Part shown: positions 42,358 to 53,002 of the stretch, one piece after another | How the letters are laid out: every line of letters begins with the position of its first letter | Numbering within the stretch: position 1 is the first letter of the stretch | From: Pelagophyceae sp. CCMP2097 | Taxonomy: Eukaryota > Sar > Pelagophyceae | DNA length: 56,957 nucleotides | Direction: 5' to 3' | Assembly (NCBI GenBank): GCA_026770575.1 | Contig: MU657205.1 | Location: forward strand, 305,267-362,223 | Translations under genes and position numbers: made by a program | The notes under the pieces: generated by a model | Told to the model about the DNA's origin: nothing | Databases searched by the model: none | What the model saw: only the letters and a program-made list of their open reading frames with translations

Positions 42358-44212
42358 CGTGGCTGGCCTATACGTCGGCGCGACTCGAGGATTGGTGCAC
42401 ACAAAGGCCCATGCATGCGCGCTAAATTCGCGCTAAGGTCGCAAGCCGCAGACGACGAAATACGACGGGGCGCGCCACACGCATCCCACCGGACCCCGCT
42501 CCACCCCCCGGCGAGTCCGCGCGGCGAGTGGCGCACCTCTGGGAGTTATGGCTCCTTGGAGGTCCGCAATATGAGTGGTTTTCAGGATACTCGCGGAAAG
42601 ATTTGGCCTGACACTCTCAGAACAGCCGATCTTCCGGCGCGAAAAGAGCGACCTGTCTCGGATTTGGAAGTTTTAAAGTTTCTGTGAGGGCTTTTAGCCT
42701 CTGAAACCGTTGATAAATTCAAAGTTAAAGCAACTCAAAATATATCAAAGTTTGAGATGCATATATAAAACCGCAGCGTCGGATGATGCGGCTCTTTTGC
42801 GGTTTTGATGCGGCCGCTACGTCAGCGGGCGTCATCTCAAGCCGGTGATCTGCGTCTTGTCGTGAAGTGCAACGGTTTGCTGGGGATTGTTGTGAAGTGC
42901 GTCTGGGACGCAAATCGCAGCGTCAGGAGGCTTGTTTTGCGGGAAAACCGGCCGCAACGATGAGGTCACTGCCCTTCAGAGCGATTCACCGCAAGATGCA
43001 CTGCCGATCAGACGTCAAAGGCTCTCTCTCTCACAGCACGTTACGTTCATAAGTCGAAACGAGCGGCCGTTGCGTCACGTCATCGATCCGCGGAAAAGTC
43101 GCTCTTCTCTCTCAAAGACCAGCCGCACCGGTGCACCATACAAGAAACACTCTCTCGAGAAGCCGCTCCGCAAACCGCGCCGGAGTTGCGGTTATCGAGA
43201 AGAGGACCTTGCTGGAGAGACGCAACGGGTGGACGCTCGACGAGGACGCGAGCCTCCGGGATTGTCGACAGGCGCCAGCCTGCGCCCGTTTGCGCGACGC
43301 AGCACGACGTCGAGGTCGTCAATCTCAAAACGATAAGGTCAAAGACAACTCCTCTTTTCGCGCATTTTTTCTTTCTCGCCCTTTTTGATCAAGGGTGTCG
43401 ACGGTCCCTGTACCGCCGAGGGGCGGCACTCGATCGATGGAACAAGGACAGCGATCCCCACGGCTCCGGGGCAGGCTGCCTTGTGATTTTCATGACCCAA
43501 GATGGCCTCTCCACTGGCAGCCCGGACGCCCGACGTGGAAGCCGACGGGCACGCAGCTCGTCGTGGCGCGACGGAGGGAGCGGCCACTCCCGTCTCCGAG
43601 CGCGGCGAAGCCAGTCTCGACGGGAAATAACGGCTTTTGTGAGGGCTCATCCGGACGACCCTGGGCCACGGCGGCCGCGGCCCCGCGGGCCGCCCAGGGA
43701 CGCCTCCGCCGTGGCCAAAAGGCGTGGGCTCCTCGGGCGCGTGGTGCCTCGAAAGTGCATCGATCGAGTGGCGATACGCTCGGCTCGAGTCCAGAGAGCG
43801 GCCTGCAGCGCACCGAGCGCATTGGCGTGCGCGCGGCGGGTTCTGGGGCTCCCCCCAAAACGCGGATTTTTGAATTTGTTCCGTAGAAGAGGCCGAAAGA
43901 AAGGCCGCAACGGCCCCAAGTGCGCACCATCCCCCGGCGGCAGGCGCGCCGCGACGGCGTGATGGCGCAGACGGGGCGGGCGGCGGCGGCTGCGCGTCCG
44001 GCGACCGACGCCGCAACGCCGCCAAAAGCGCTGCCAAAAACGCCGCAACGCCGAAACTCTCGAGTGCCCTCGCGCGGGGAATGCGCCTCCAGGCTCTGGG
44101 GGGCGATGGGAGTGCCTCGTTGCTTGCGAGAGACGGTACGCCGGCCCCCTTGCCTGCGCTAGACGGTAATTATAATGTTTAAAATCACAGGGCAGCCTGC
44201 GGCACACCGCGC
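42358..44212. other. Intergenic, no gene recognised
   Basis: Long overlapping frames on both strands (for example around 43190-43960 plus and 43340-44680 minus) have only Arg/Pro/Gly-rich content. A local AT-rich patch at 42660-42770 lies about 350 bases upstream of the urea transporter start. A small inverted repeat AAAACCGCA (42767-42775) / TGCGGTTTT (42798-42806) follows. TGAAGTGC-containing units are repeated at 42860-42900. Confidence 0.5.
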
Positions 44213-47200
44213 TCACGCCGGCTTGGCAGTCAGCGCCTCTGCTGCCTCGGTGGCCTCGACAGCCAGCTGCTTGTACGTTTCGCCGAATTCCATCTTTGCG
44301 ATAGCGTTGAGGTGGACTTCGTCGGGGCCATCCGCCAAACGCAGCACTCTCGCTTGCGCAAAGAAATGCGCCAGCGGCGTGTCCTGCGACAGGCCCGCGC
44401 CGCCGTGCACCTACGGGTGGAGCGGGGGCGTATACAAACGCCCAAGTCGCAAGGCGCATTCGACGGCTTGGTCCAAAAGCATCGTCCAGACGCGCCTGCA
44501 TGCAGCGGTCCAACACTTGCTGGGCCATCCCCGGCACCGCCACTTTGATCGCGGCAATGTCCTTGCGCGCGAGCTTGTTCCCGACGGCGTCGATTCGGCC
44601 GGCGCAGTGCATGACGAGGTGCCTTGCGGAATCTATCTCGATGCGCGACCGAGCCACGTCGAATCGAACAGAGCCTACCAATCAGCCGGAGATGCCTCGA
44701 AGAAGGCCCCACTGCTCGTCCGCGACACGCGGCGCGTGAGCCCACTCCCCATCATCGATGCCTTTGGTCTACGTTTCCGGGTTGCCCACCAGACGCCGCA
44801 AGGGACCGAATTCGGCCAAAGGTCCGCCAAAGGCCGACCTCTCCAGCGCCCTTCGCTTCGTCAGCTCCAGCGCGCGCTCGCAGGCCCCGAGGAGACGCAT
44901 GCAGTGGTGAACACGGCCTGCGGCGTTGGAATATGGACACGTGACCAACGATTTGAAAGCAAAGCCCCGCCTCACTCCGCACCTGGCCCGAGCCTGGCCT
45001 GTGCGATTTCGAAGCCTCGGCCGTGTCCCAAGAGCATGGAATCGTCTTTTCGGATGCGGACGTTGTCAAAGCTGACTTCCGCGTGGCCGTGCGGCGCATC
45101 ATCGTAACCTAAAACCATCAACGGCCGTATCACGGTAATGCCCGGCGAGTCCATCGGGATGACGACGACGGAGTGTTGGGCGTGGCGAGGAGCATCGTCG
45201 GGAACCTATTCTTCGGGTTTTGCATCCCTCCGGCATCGGTCCAAAGGCGCTCCGCCGCGCCTTCTCTGTGCGACTGCCGCATCCGCTCTCCGACCTCATG
45301 TTGGATCGGTCGAATCCCAGGTGGGACCCCGTACGAGGCGCCTTGCAAAGGCCCGTATCGAGGGGTCTTGGAACGGACCGTCCAGAGGCCTCATGCGCCC
45401 GCGCGGAGGGCCCTCTTCGAGTAAAAGGGACCGCGCGGGGGGGCTTGCAGGGGACCCGTCGAGGCAAGGGACCGTGCTTCAAGGCCCGCCCAAAGGACCG
45501 AACGAGGAGCCGTTGAAGAGGCCAAAGAGAAGGGCTCTTTTCGAGGGGCCTCGCAAAGACCGTGCAAGGGACCTTTGCGGCTCGCCTTCCAAGGTCCTGT
45601 GGCCTCCTTCGGGTCCTTGCGAGGGTCGCGCGTCGGGTTTGCCGCTTAGTTGGGCGTTTTGGTCGACCCGTCGTCCCGCGGGTTTGGCCGTGGCCCGAAC
45701 CCGAACCCGACCCTTCGAAGGCGGGTTTGGTCGTAAAGACAAAGCCGCGACCCTTTGGGTTTGGCACAAATTGAGCAACCCGACCCGAATACACCTTGCC
45801 AGGGATGCTCCTGCAAAGAGGCTTTGCAAGAGTCCGTCCGGAGGCCGTTTCAAGGACCCGGGCAAGGAAGGCCCTCTCGCACCGGAGAGCCCATATCCCA
45901 TGAGCCCATATTCATCCCAGAATCCAACGTCCCAATTCGATATTGCCTTTTCTCCGCGTCTGATTCAGTGGCGCGGCCTAATCACGGTGGAGCCGATTGC
46001 CTTGCCCATGAAGATGCAGACCTTGCATCGAGAGTCCATCGCGCCGCTGGTCCACCATTTCCGGCCGGATATGGTCAACCAACCGTCCCCGTCGTCACGA
46101 ATGGTGGCCTCGAGGTTTGTCGGGTCCGACGAAGCCACAAACGGCCTAAAACCGCGCTGAGGGTCTCCGACGACATTGTTGCCGACCGCCCAAAAAAAAC
46201 TCTGTAGACCATGGTACTCACTCGGTCATGGCGTAGCAACTCCGGATGTCGCCGTCCAAGAGCGGCTGGAGCCATTGTTCCTTCATCGCCTCAGTGCCAA
46301 AAGCGGCAAGGACTTCCATGTTTCCAGTGTCCGGAGCCCCGCCTACCCGCCTGGCGTCTGGCATCGTTCTGATATCGTCTGCAGACACGTTTCGAGCTGG
46401 CCCGGAGGAAACTCTTGGGACATTCCCCTTGCGAGGCCCCTGGGCCCTCATACAGCTGCTCGACCAGCCCCGACTCGTTGCACGGGCCCTTGCATGGGCC
46501 CTCGTACGGCCCCAAAGCACGGCCCCTTGCAAGGCCTTATTCACGGGTAAGGCCTCTCTTAAAGTCTCTCGCGAAGACCCCTTGTAAGTTCGTAAGTTGC
46601 ACGGGCCCTTGCGCGGCCCCCTCGAAAGGGCCCTCGCACGGCCCCTCGCGCTCGTGAAGCCTTTGGACGGGCCCTGGCAAGGCCCCTTGCGTTTTTCTGA
46701 ACTTTCTGAACTTTCTGAACTTTCTGAACTTTCTGAAAGGTGCAAATCCTCTGATGGGTCTGGAGGCCAGGCCGGGCAAGGCTCCCCTTGGAAACGCGAG
46801 TCCTCCGAAGGGCCTCCTCAATATGCTCTTTCGAGTGGCCCTCTATAGAGGCCGTCTCAAGGCGCTGTTTCGAGTGGCCGTCTCAAGGAGTACAGTGCAC
46901 AGCCTTTATGGGATTCAAACCATATGGACTCATGCCATCGAATATGGATTCCAATGCGGCGGCTCAGATGGTCGTCGGGGTTCGGGTCGGCGAACGGGGA
47001 GCGTCGTCGAAAGGGCCTTCGGGGAGTACATGGTCTCCGGGGCCTTTCGACGGGTCCACTTCCAGGCCCGCTTCCGGGACCTTTTGACAGACCGCCTCTT
47101 GACCGCAGAGGGACCGTCTCTGAAACCGTCGAAAAGGGACCGTCTCCGGGACCGCCTCCGAACCGTCGACGAGACCGTGCAGCGGCTCGGGACCGTTATC

Positions 47201-48338
47201 GGGTCGTCTCCGGCACCGTCGACGGCACCGTCTCCGGACCGCAGAGGGCCCGTCTCCGAGACCGTCTCTGGGACAATCTCTGGAACCGCCTCCGGGCCCG
47301 CAGAGGGACCGTCTCCGGACTGTCGACGGGACCGCCTCTGGGCCCGTCTCTGGGACCGTCGACGGACTGTCGACAGACCGTCTCCGAGACCGTCTCTGGG
47401 ACCGTCGACGGAACGTTGAGGGCCCGCAAAGGGGCCGTCGCTGAGACCGTCTCCGGGCCGCAGAGGGGCCGTCGACGGGACCGACGACGGCCGCAGAGGG
47501 GCTGTATCCGGGGTCGTCTCCGGGGTCGTCGACGACGTCTCCGGGTCCGTCTCCGAGCCCTCTCGAGCATCTCCAGTTGCTCCGGCCCCTGTCTGCTCCC
47601 CCTCGTCTGGGGACCACAAGTTACCCTGCTCGCGTCCACAACGGCCACCCCCTCACTCCAGCCTCTGCGATGCTTTCATCGAACCCGCTTTGGCTGCGGC
47701 GGTCCGTGGCTGCGATGATTTCATCAAACCCGTCGTGGGACGCGGCAAGGAACAATTCAGCACTTCTGGTGCCAAAATGCTCCGCCCCGTCTCCTCGCAG
47801 ACCGGCGCGTAGTCCGCAATCTTAGAAAGGCCGCCGCCGACCTAGGTGACGAAGCGGTGTCCAACGAAGCGGTCCCACGGGCGGCCACAAAGACATACGT
47901 ACGTAGCGGTCGCTCCCGAGTTGATACGGCGACGCCTTCTCCCCGCCCGCCGGCGAGAGGAGGAAGAGGTTCCACAGGCCCTGCGACTTGGCCTCTTGCT
48001 TTAAAGCCTCGATCTCCGGGGCGGGTTCCTGCGGCGAAGCGCCGTCAAGGACTCGCGGTGATGCCGCAAAAGCAAAACGTCTCGCAACAAGGCGGCGGAT
48101 GACGAGGAGTTCGACCGTCTAGATGCGGCAAAAGACCCGGCTGCGGCCTCGCGAGGGACCCGGGCCACGCGAGAGCGAGAAGCGACGCGTTCCGGTCCAT
48201 CGCCGAACCTGGACGCACCCATCGAGCCGCCCCAGTCGCCGCCGCCAGGCGTTCGAACACGCGCTTCTCCGCCGGGATGACGCGCTCGTCGACGAAGCGG
48301 CGGACGAGGCCTCGGAGCTCCTTTGCGCGCATGCTCAT
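44213..48338 (-). CDS. Acyl-CoA dehydrogenase, ACAD10/ACAD11-like
   Basis: Nine exons fit: 48338-48219, 48118-47903, 47841-47754, 46342-46222, 46145-45986, 45205-44983, 44917-44807, 44674-44496 and 44410-44213, about 471 residues. Family signatures in order: [68 protein letters not shown] (FAD/substrate contact), [77 protein letters not shown], then [16 protein letters not shown] and [13 protein letters not shown] at the C-terminus. The last blocks are those of the ACAD10/11 branch, which oxidises long or branched acyl-CoA in mitochondria or peroxisomes. No kinase-like N-terminal domain is attached. The N-terminal two exons are less certain. One intron (44411-44495) appears to be GC-AG. Two introns (780 and 1411 nt) are full of repeats. 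Confidence 0.92.
45206..45985. repeat. Repeat-filled ACAD intron with a CGGGT-rich core
   Basis: This intron contains degenerate GAGGGGCCTTGCAAGG-type repeats and, at about 45630-45785, one core closely matching those of the intron elements (CGGGTTTGGCCGTGGCCCG, GGTTTGGCACAAATTGAGC, CCCGACCCGAATACACC). It is in the same orientation as 33241-34807. The TIR ends are eroded. It closes with a CCCATATCCCATGAGCCCATA motif. Confidence 0.75.
46343..47753. repeat. 1.4-kb ACAD intron composed of several repeat arrays
   Basis: Three kinds of array follow one another: GGGCCCTTGCAAGG-type palindromic units (46430-46690), a perfect 9-bp microsatellite TTTCTGAAC (about 4.5 copies, 46694-46737), and ~600 bases of GGACCGTCTCCGGGACCGTCG units (47080-47560). 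Splice sites GTTCCTTG (donor at 47753) and GGGTAG (acceptor at 46343) restore the reading frame. Confidence 0.85.
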
Positions 48339-48729
48339 TGCGGGGTCCCAGCTATTGCGGTCGGCTTGAGGAAGACCGGCGTCTGATTACGAAGCTTCTT
48401 TGGCGATGACTTCAAGTCCGAAAGACGCTCCTCTGAAAGGCCTTCTTCAAAAGACGCACATAAAAGAGGCTGCGACGCCTCCGCGGCGAGCCTTCGGCGG
48501 CGATCGCGAGCTGCCTCGTCGCAGGCGCGGCGGCGACTCCGGTGCAGCCACGCCGTGAGCAGCCACGCCGTGCGCCGAAGGGCGCGGCGAGGCCTCCGGG
48601 AGCCGTTCTTTCGCCAAGATGGCCGGACATTCAGTTTTAGGGTTGTTTTTGGAGACTGATCAAAAATTGATCATAAGGCGCCACGCGGCGGCAAAGGGTC
48701 TTCTCCGGCGCGGCTGTGCTCCTTCGACG

Positions 48730-51128
48730 ATGGCGGCCATGGCGGAAGTAACGGATATGGACATCGTCGAAGTTCGGAAGGAACTCGCAGCCAGAGGGTA
48801 CGTCGGCCCTCCAAGAGATCTCTCCTCTTCCCCCTCGCGACGCACGCCGCGCCGCCTCGACGCGGCCGCGCCGGGGCGGAAGGCTTTGGAGCGGGGTGGC
48901 GGGCGAGGAGCGGGGCGGCAAAATCTCGAAGCGAAGGACGAAGCACTGCTGTCGGTCTCTCACGAGTCTCCGTCTGCCCTCCCGACGGCTTCCCACGCCT
49001 TTGCCGGCCCTTTGGCGGCGTCGCCGGGGCGGAAGGATTTGGAGCGGCGCGGCGAGGAGCGAGGCCGCCAAAAAGTCCCAAAGCGAGAAAAGGCACCACG
49101 GGCGTGGCGGCCGGCAGGGCGGGGGGCGGGACTTTGCTTGGTGCCTTGCGCGCGGCCTCCGGCACCGCGGGCGTGGCACCCGTATGGAGCGCTTCGTGGC
49201 ACCCCTATGGAGCGCTCCTTCGAGGCTCCCGCCTCGCCTTTGAAAGACGCCTTTGACCCTTTGGCCTTGAGGGATCGACACTGTAGGTATAAAGAAGGGT
49301 CGCGGTGCTCCTGCGGCTCCAAAACATTGACCTTCTTACCGGACAACGCCCGCCACACGACGGACAACAACGACACTTGCGTCTTACGCTGCCAGGTGTT
49401 TCGGACCAGGGGGAGGCTCGCGAAACTGGCCCATCGCATGTGCCGCCTGCTCGCGGCAGAAATCGAAGCCGGCGGGCCTCCACCAAAGCCGTTGGAGGAA
49501 TACGAAGGGCGCGACGATGTCGTCCTGTCCGCGTCGACGGCGTTGGAGGAGGACGACGAAGTGCTCTGCGCGGGTGTAAAGTGCGTGGAGAAAGGGCCCT
49601 TTTACTTTCCGGAACTTTCGAAAGGACCGGCGCCTGACGCCTGCAACGAAGGCTCTCTGGAGAAGTCTGTTCCAACGTCCTCGCGCCCGGCGCCCTGACG
49701 GCCTTTTGCTCAAAGAGGTGCCAACGCAACGACGACCTCCGTGAGTCAAACGCAAAGGCGGGGGCATGACGTGCGGTGCCATGAACCTTTCACGGCTCCT
49801 TTAAACGCTTCGAAGACCTTTCCCGACGACCCGTCTTCTAGGTCGCGCCAACGAGCGTGCGTTTCTGGGCCCTTTGCGGTGGTTTGATTCCGGCGTAGGT
49901 AAAATGTTGGACGAGATCACCGAAGCTGAATCTGCCGCAGCAGAACTCGCTGCTGAAAAGGCCAAGAAAGAAGCAAAGGCAAAGCCCATACCCACCAACA
50001 CACCCAAACCCAAGATCAAACACAAACCAAAGAGGCCGGTGCGTCTGTCTGGCGGTCCTCTCTGTCCTTGACGTCCTTTGAAACGTCCTTTCACAACGTC
50101 CTTTCACAACGTCCTTTCACACCGTCTTCTTCGCAGGTCGCTTCTCCGCCGCCGCCGCCGGCGGACGTGAGTCCGGTTCGCGTGGTTGTCGTGGAGCCTC
50201 CGCAGTGGCGTCCCATGGTGACAGCGTCGCCGCCGGCGACGCACGGTACGCTTTTTATCCTCCCTGAGTGGCACGCATACGATGGACTCTGTTTGAAAGA
50301 GAGGCTCTTGCAAGAACGCGTGCCCCGATGGCCTTTAGGTTTCCGCCTCGGGGCGCCACCGGCGGCTGAGGACGCGGTGCTCGTGGATGAATATGGCGAG
50401 TGCGCCCTCTGCCTCAGCGAAGGCTCCGCCGACCGCCGTCTCGACTGCCCCGGCGCCCACGAATTCTGCCAGACATGCGTCGACGAGTGGCGCTTCCGCA
50501 CGGTGCGTACTAGGAACGATTGAAACACCCTGTCGAGGGAGTTGTGCAACGCCAACCTTCGCTTTGTCAGGTCCTCAAGGCCCAAAAAGGAACCCAGTGT
50601 CCGCTCTGCAGAGGCGTCTTCACCAAAACGAAGACGCTCGTCGCCACGTCGCCGGTGGCGGTCGAGGCTCCGGAGGCGGCGGCAGAGGCGCAGCTTGTCA
50701 GGGCCGCCGTTGCCCGGCTTTCGGCGCAGCAGGCGGCCGCCCGCCTCTCCTCGAATCAATGGCCATCTCCGGGCCAGACGCCGGCCCCACCGACGGCCGC
50801 CGAGGCCACCGAAGCGGCGTTGGCGGCGGCGTTGCTGACGCCCGCGGCGAGGCCCGCGGCGAGGGAAAGCCCGTGGGGAAACCCAGTCACGCCCGACATT
50901 CCGCCGGTCCACGTGACGCCCAGAGGCCCCGCGCCGGCGGCCGACGAGGAGGACCTCGCCGCCCTGCTCGACGTCCTGGACTGCGCGTGGTATCTGCCCT
51001 TGCTCCTCGCCGAGGAAGTTGAAGACGTCGAGACCCTTCTCCTCATGGAGATTCACGACCTCGTCGACCTCGGCATCCCCCCCGCCGGCGCCGCCGCCCT
51101 CCGAGAGCAGCTCGACGATCTCTTCTGA
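48730..51128 (+). CDS. RING finger-SAM domain protein with SAP-like and Cys-rich N-terminus
   Basis: Five exons fit in phase: 48730-48797, 49287-49573, 49899-50038, 50137-50502 and 50571-51128, giving 472 residues. The N-terminus has a SAP-like helix (DIVEVRKELAARGY), then a Cys-containing segment (SRCSCGSKTLTFLPDN...CVLRCQVF). A charged coiled-coil stretch (ITEAESAAAELAAEKAKKEAKAK) and a Pro-rich linker follow. A RING begins near residue 253: CALC, then C...H and FCQTC, and CPLC encoded after intron 4. An Ala-rich region leads to a C-terminal SAM domain (LLDVLDCAWYLPLLLAEEVEDVETLLLMEIHDLVDLGI, quoted here in part as LLMEIHDLVDLGI). The RING suggests a ubiquitin E3 ligase; the SAM domain suggests oligomerisation or partner binding. 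Whether exon 1-2 belong to the same gene rests on phase only. Intron 1 (489 nt) holds two imperfect ~60-bp direct repeats (near 48876 and 49026); intron 3 holds ACGTCCTTTCACA repeats. Confidence 0.78.
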
Positions 51129-52264
51129 GCGCCCGCGAGGCGCGGCGGCCGCCCCGCACCGCCGCAGCGGCCTCCGCTGCGGCGCCCGGGCCCGCCGCGG
51201 CGACGGCGCTCGGCGACGAGCCGGGCTGCGGCCGAGTGCGCGGGCCGGGCCGTCGAAGCCGCAGACGCCCGCCGCCTCGAAGCGTGCGCTCTCTGCGCTG
51301 GTTCGCGGGCCCGCCCGCGACTCGGACCCCCGACGCTAGAATGAGGTCCCTTGTCGGCTCACGACCCGTGTTCAGTGCATAACAGACCACCGAGGCGCCC
51401 GGCGCCCCCGCGCCAAAGGTAAAGTGGGTCCCTCGTATAGTCTCGGACTGGGATATTTTTTGGGGCTGGACTCGGCAAGGACTCCGGGACTCTCGGAATC
51501 CTAGGCTGGAGCACCCACTGCCACCCAGGATGGATCTTCAGCAAGCAAGCAGTGCTACAAGACCCAGCCCTGGAGCGCAGTCGACTCCAAACCCGTGGCA
51601 TCGAGGACGGCCGTCCGAGCCGGTTGAAGGGCCCCAAGGGGGGTTAGAAAATTGGAAACATCCCGGTTAGAAAATTGGAAGCATCCCCGCCCGAGCCGCG
51701 TCAAACGCCACCCGCGCCTGTGTGCATTGAAGACACAGGATGCATCGACGTCGCCGAGTCGACGTGTTCGGCGTCGATCGTCCGAGTGCGGACTGTGGGA
51801 CCAAGCAAGCGGTCGGTCCACGCGTCACGCAAGCGTTCGGTCCACGCGTCACGCATCTCCCCTGGCCTCGAGCCGGACGTGAGTGAGTCGGTCGCGTGAG
51901 TCGGTCGCCCCATTCGACTTCGCATTTGGACCCGAGCCCTTGCCAGGGACCCGGGTGTGGCGTGGCGTCTGCGCCGAGGGCCGTGGGCCTGCGGTCCGCG
52001 TTGCCTCGTCGCTGCAAGGCCTACGCTGCGAGGACGGCGCATCGCCCCGTCGACGTTCGCGCCGTTTCGCCACCGCAGAGCTTTAAACGGTCGAGGCGAA
52101 TCCGGGAGCGGTTCGGGGACCTGCCGCCTGGCGCGAGGGTGACTGATGAGTACAACGAGTACAAAGCCAAGGGGAACCGCGCGATCTTGAAAGGAAAACC
52201 CGGATGTTTCCGTCCAAGATATAAATAAATTAAATCGCTGCATTCGCCGAGGCAAAAAGAAAAG
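51129..52264. other. Intergenic, no gene recognised
   Basis: Overlapping GC-rich frames only. Short direct repeats are present: GGTTAGAAAATTGGAA twice near 51642-51680 and GGTCCACGCGTCACGCA twice near 51814-51855. Confidence 0.5.
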
Positions 52265-52336
52265 TGATCCAGACGTGATTCGAACACGCAACCTTCAGGA
52301 CTGGAATCTGACGATCTGCCGTTGATCTACTAGACC
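52265..52336 (-). tRNA. tRNA-Trp (anticodon CCA)
   Basis: The reverse complement folds as a 72-nt cloverleaf: acceptor GGTCTAG/CTGGATC (7 pairs, two G-U), D arm GATC-AACGGCA-GATC, anticodon arm TCAGA-TTCCAGT-CCTGA with anticodon CCA (plus-strand TGG at 52302-52304), variable AGGTT, T arm GCGTG-TTCGAAT-CACGT, discriminator A. The T arm and flanks match plant tRNA-Trp closely. The last anticodon-stem pair is an A-C mismatch, and the D arm is unusual for a nuclear tRNA, so a divergent copy or pseudogene is possible. No intron and no encoded CCA end. Confidence 0.75.
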
Positions 52337-53002
52337 GCTCGCTGTAATTGATTTACCGCTCGCTCAACCATTTCACCGCCGATGTTGGAGAGATCTGGGA
52401 AGAGGTGAAAAAGTACTTAAATAATAGTCTTGCTTGATTTGTTCGGATTCTCAGACCGCCGCCGCGAGTCGCACGCTTCCGCGGTACTGGCCACGCAGTG
52501 ACGCACGCCGCCGCGCGGATGCCGCCTATAGTGCGGGAGGCCGCCTATAGTGCGGGGGCGCACCAATCTCCGACAACGTCGGGGCTCGTCTCGACTCGGC
52601 CGTCCCCTGGGGTCGGGCCGACACTGTCGGCCACTGTCACTCGGGCGGGGCTCAGAGACGAACCTATACGCCAGTCTCTCCGACGGCTGCCATCGGAAGA
52701 ATCGCGTGTGGAATCCTGTCTGAAATCCTTTCAGAACACTTTGGATACAGGTTGCGTCGGAGCCGGTGGCACGGCGGCTGCGAGGGTGCGGGGGGCGTGC
52801 ACCGCTCGGGCCACCGTCGGGAGCCGGAGCCTCGCAGACGCAGCGCGGCCCTCGACCGTTCAACTGACGCGGGGCCGCGGACTCGCCACAGTGGACACGA
52901 GTGCCAACGGCTGCGTGTGATTCCTCGGCGCCTCTGTGAATCTGAAGCGTTGTTTATGCGTGGCCTTTGGCGGCGTCCGCCTTTGTAAAAAAGGCTCGGG
53001 GT
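52337..53002. other. Intergen region, no gene recognised
   Basis: A plus-strand frame (52498-52920) has no recognisable features. A short tandem GCCGCCTATAGTGCGGG pair lies at about 52518-52555, and CCGCTCGCT appears twice in the 5' flank of the tRNA. Confidence 0.5.

Noticed and set aside
43186..44681. Several long frames on both strands upstream of the ACAD 3' end
   Set aside because: No domain; the only supported part (about 44496-44674) belongs to the ACAD exon.
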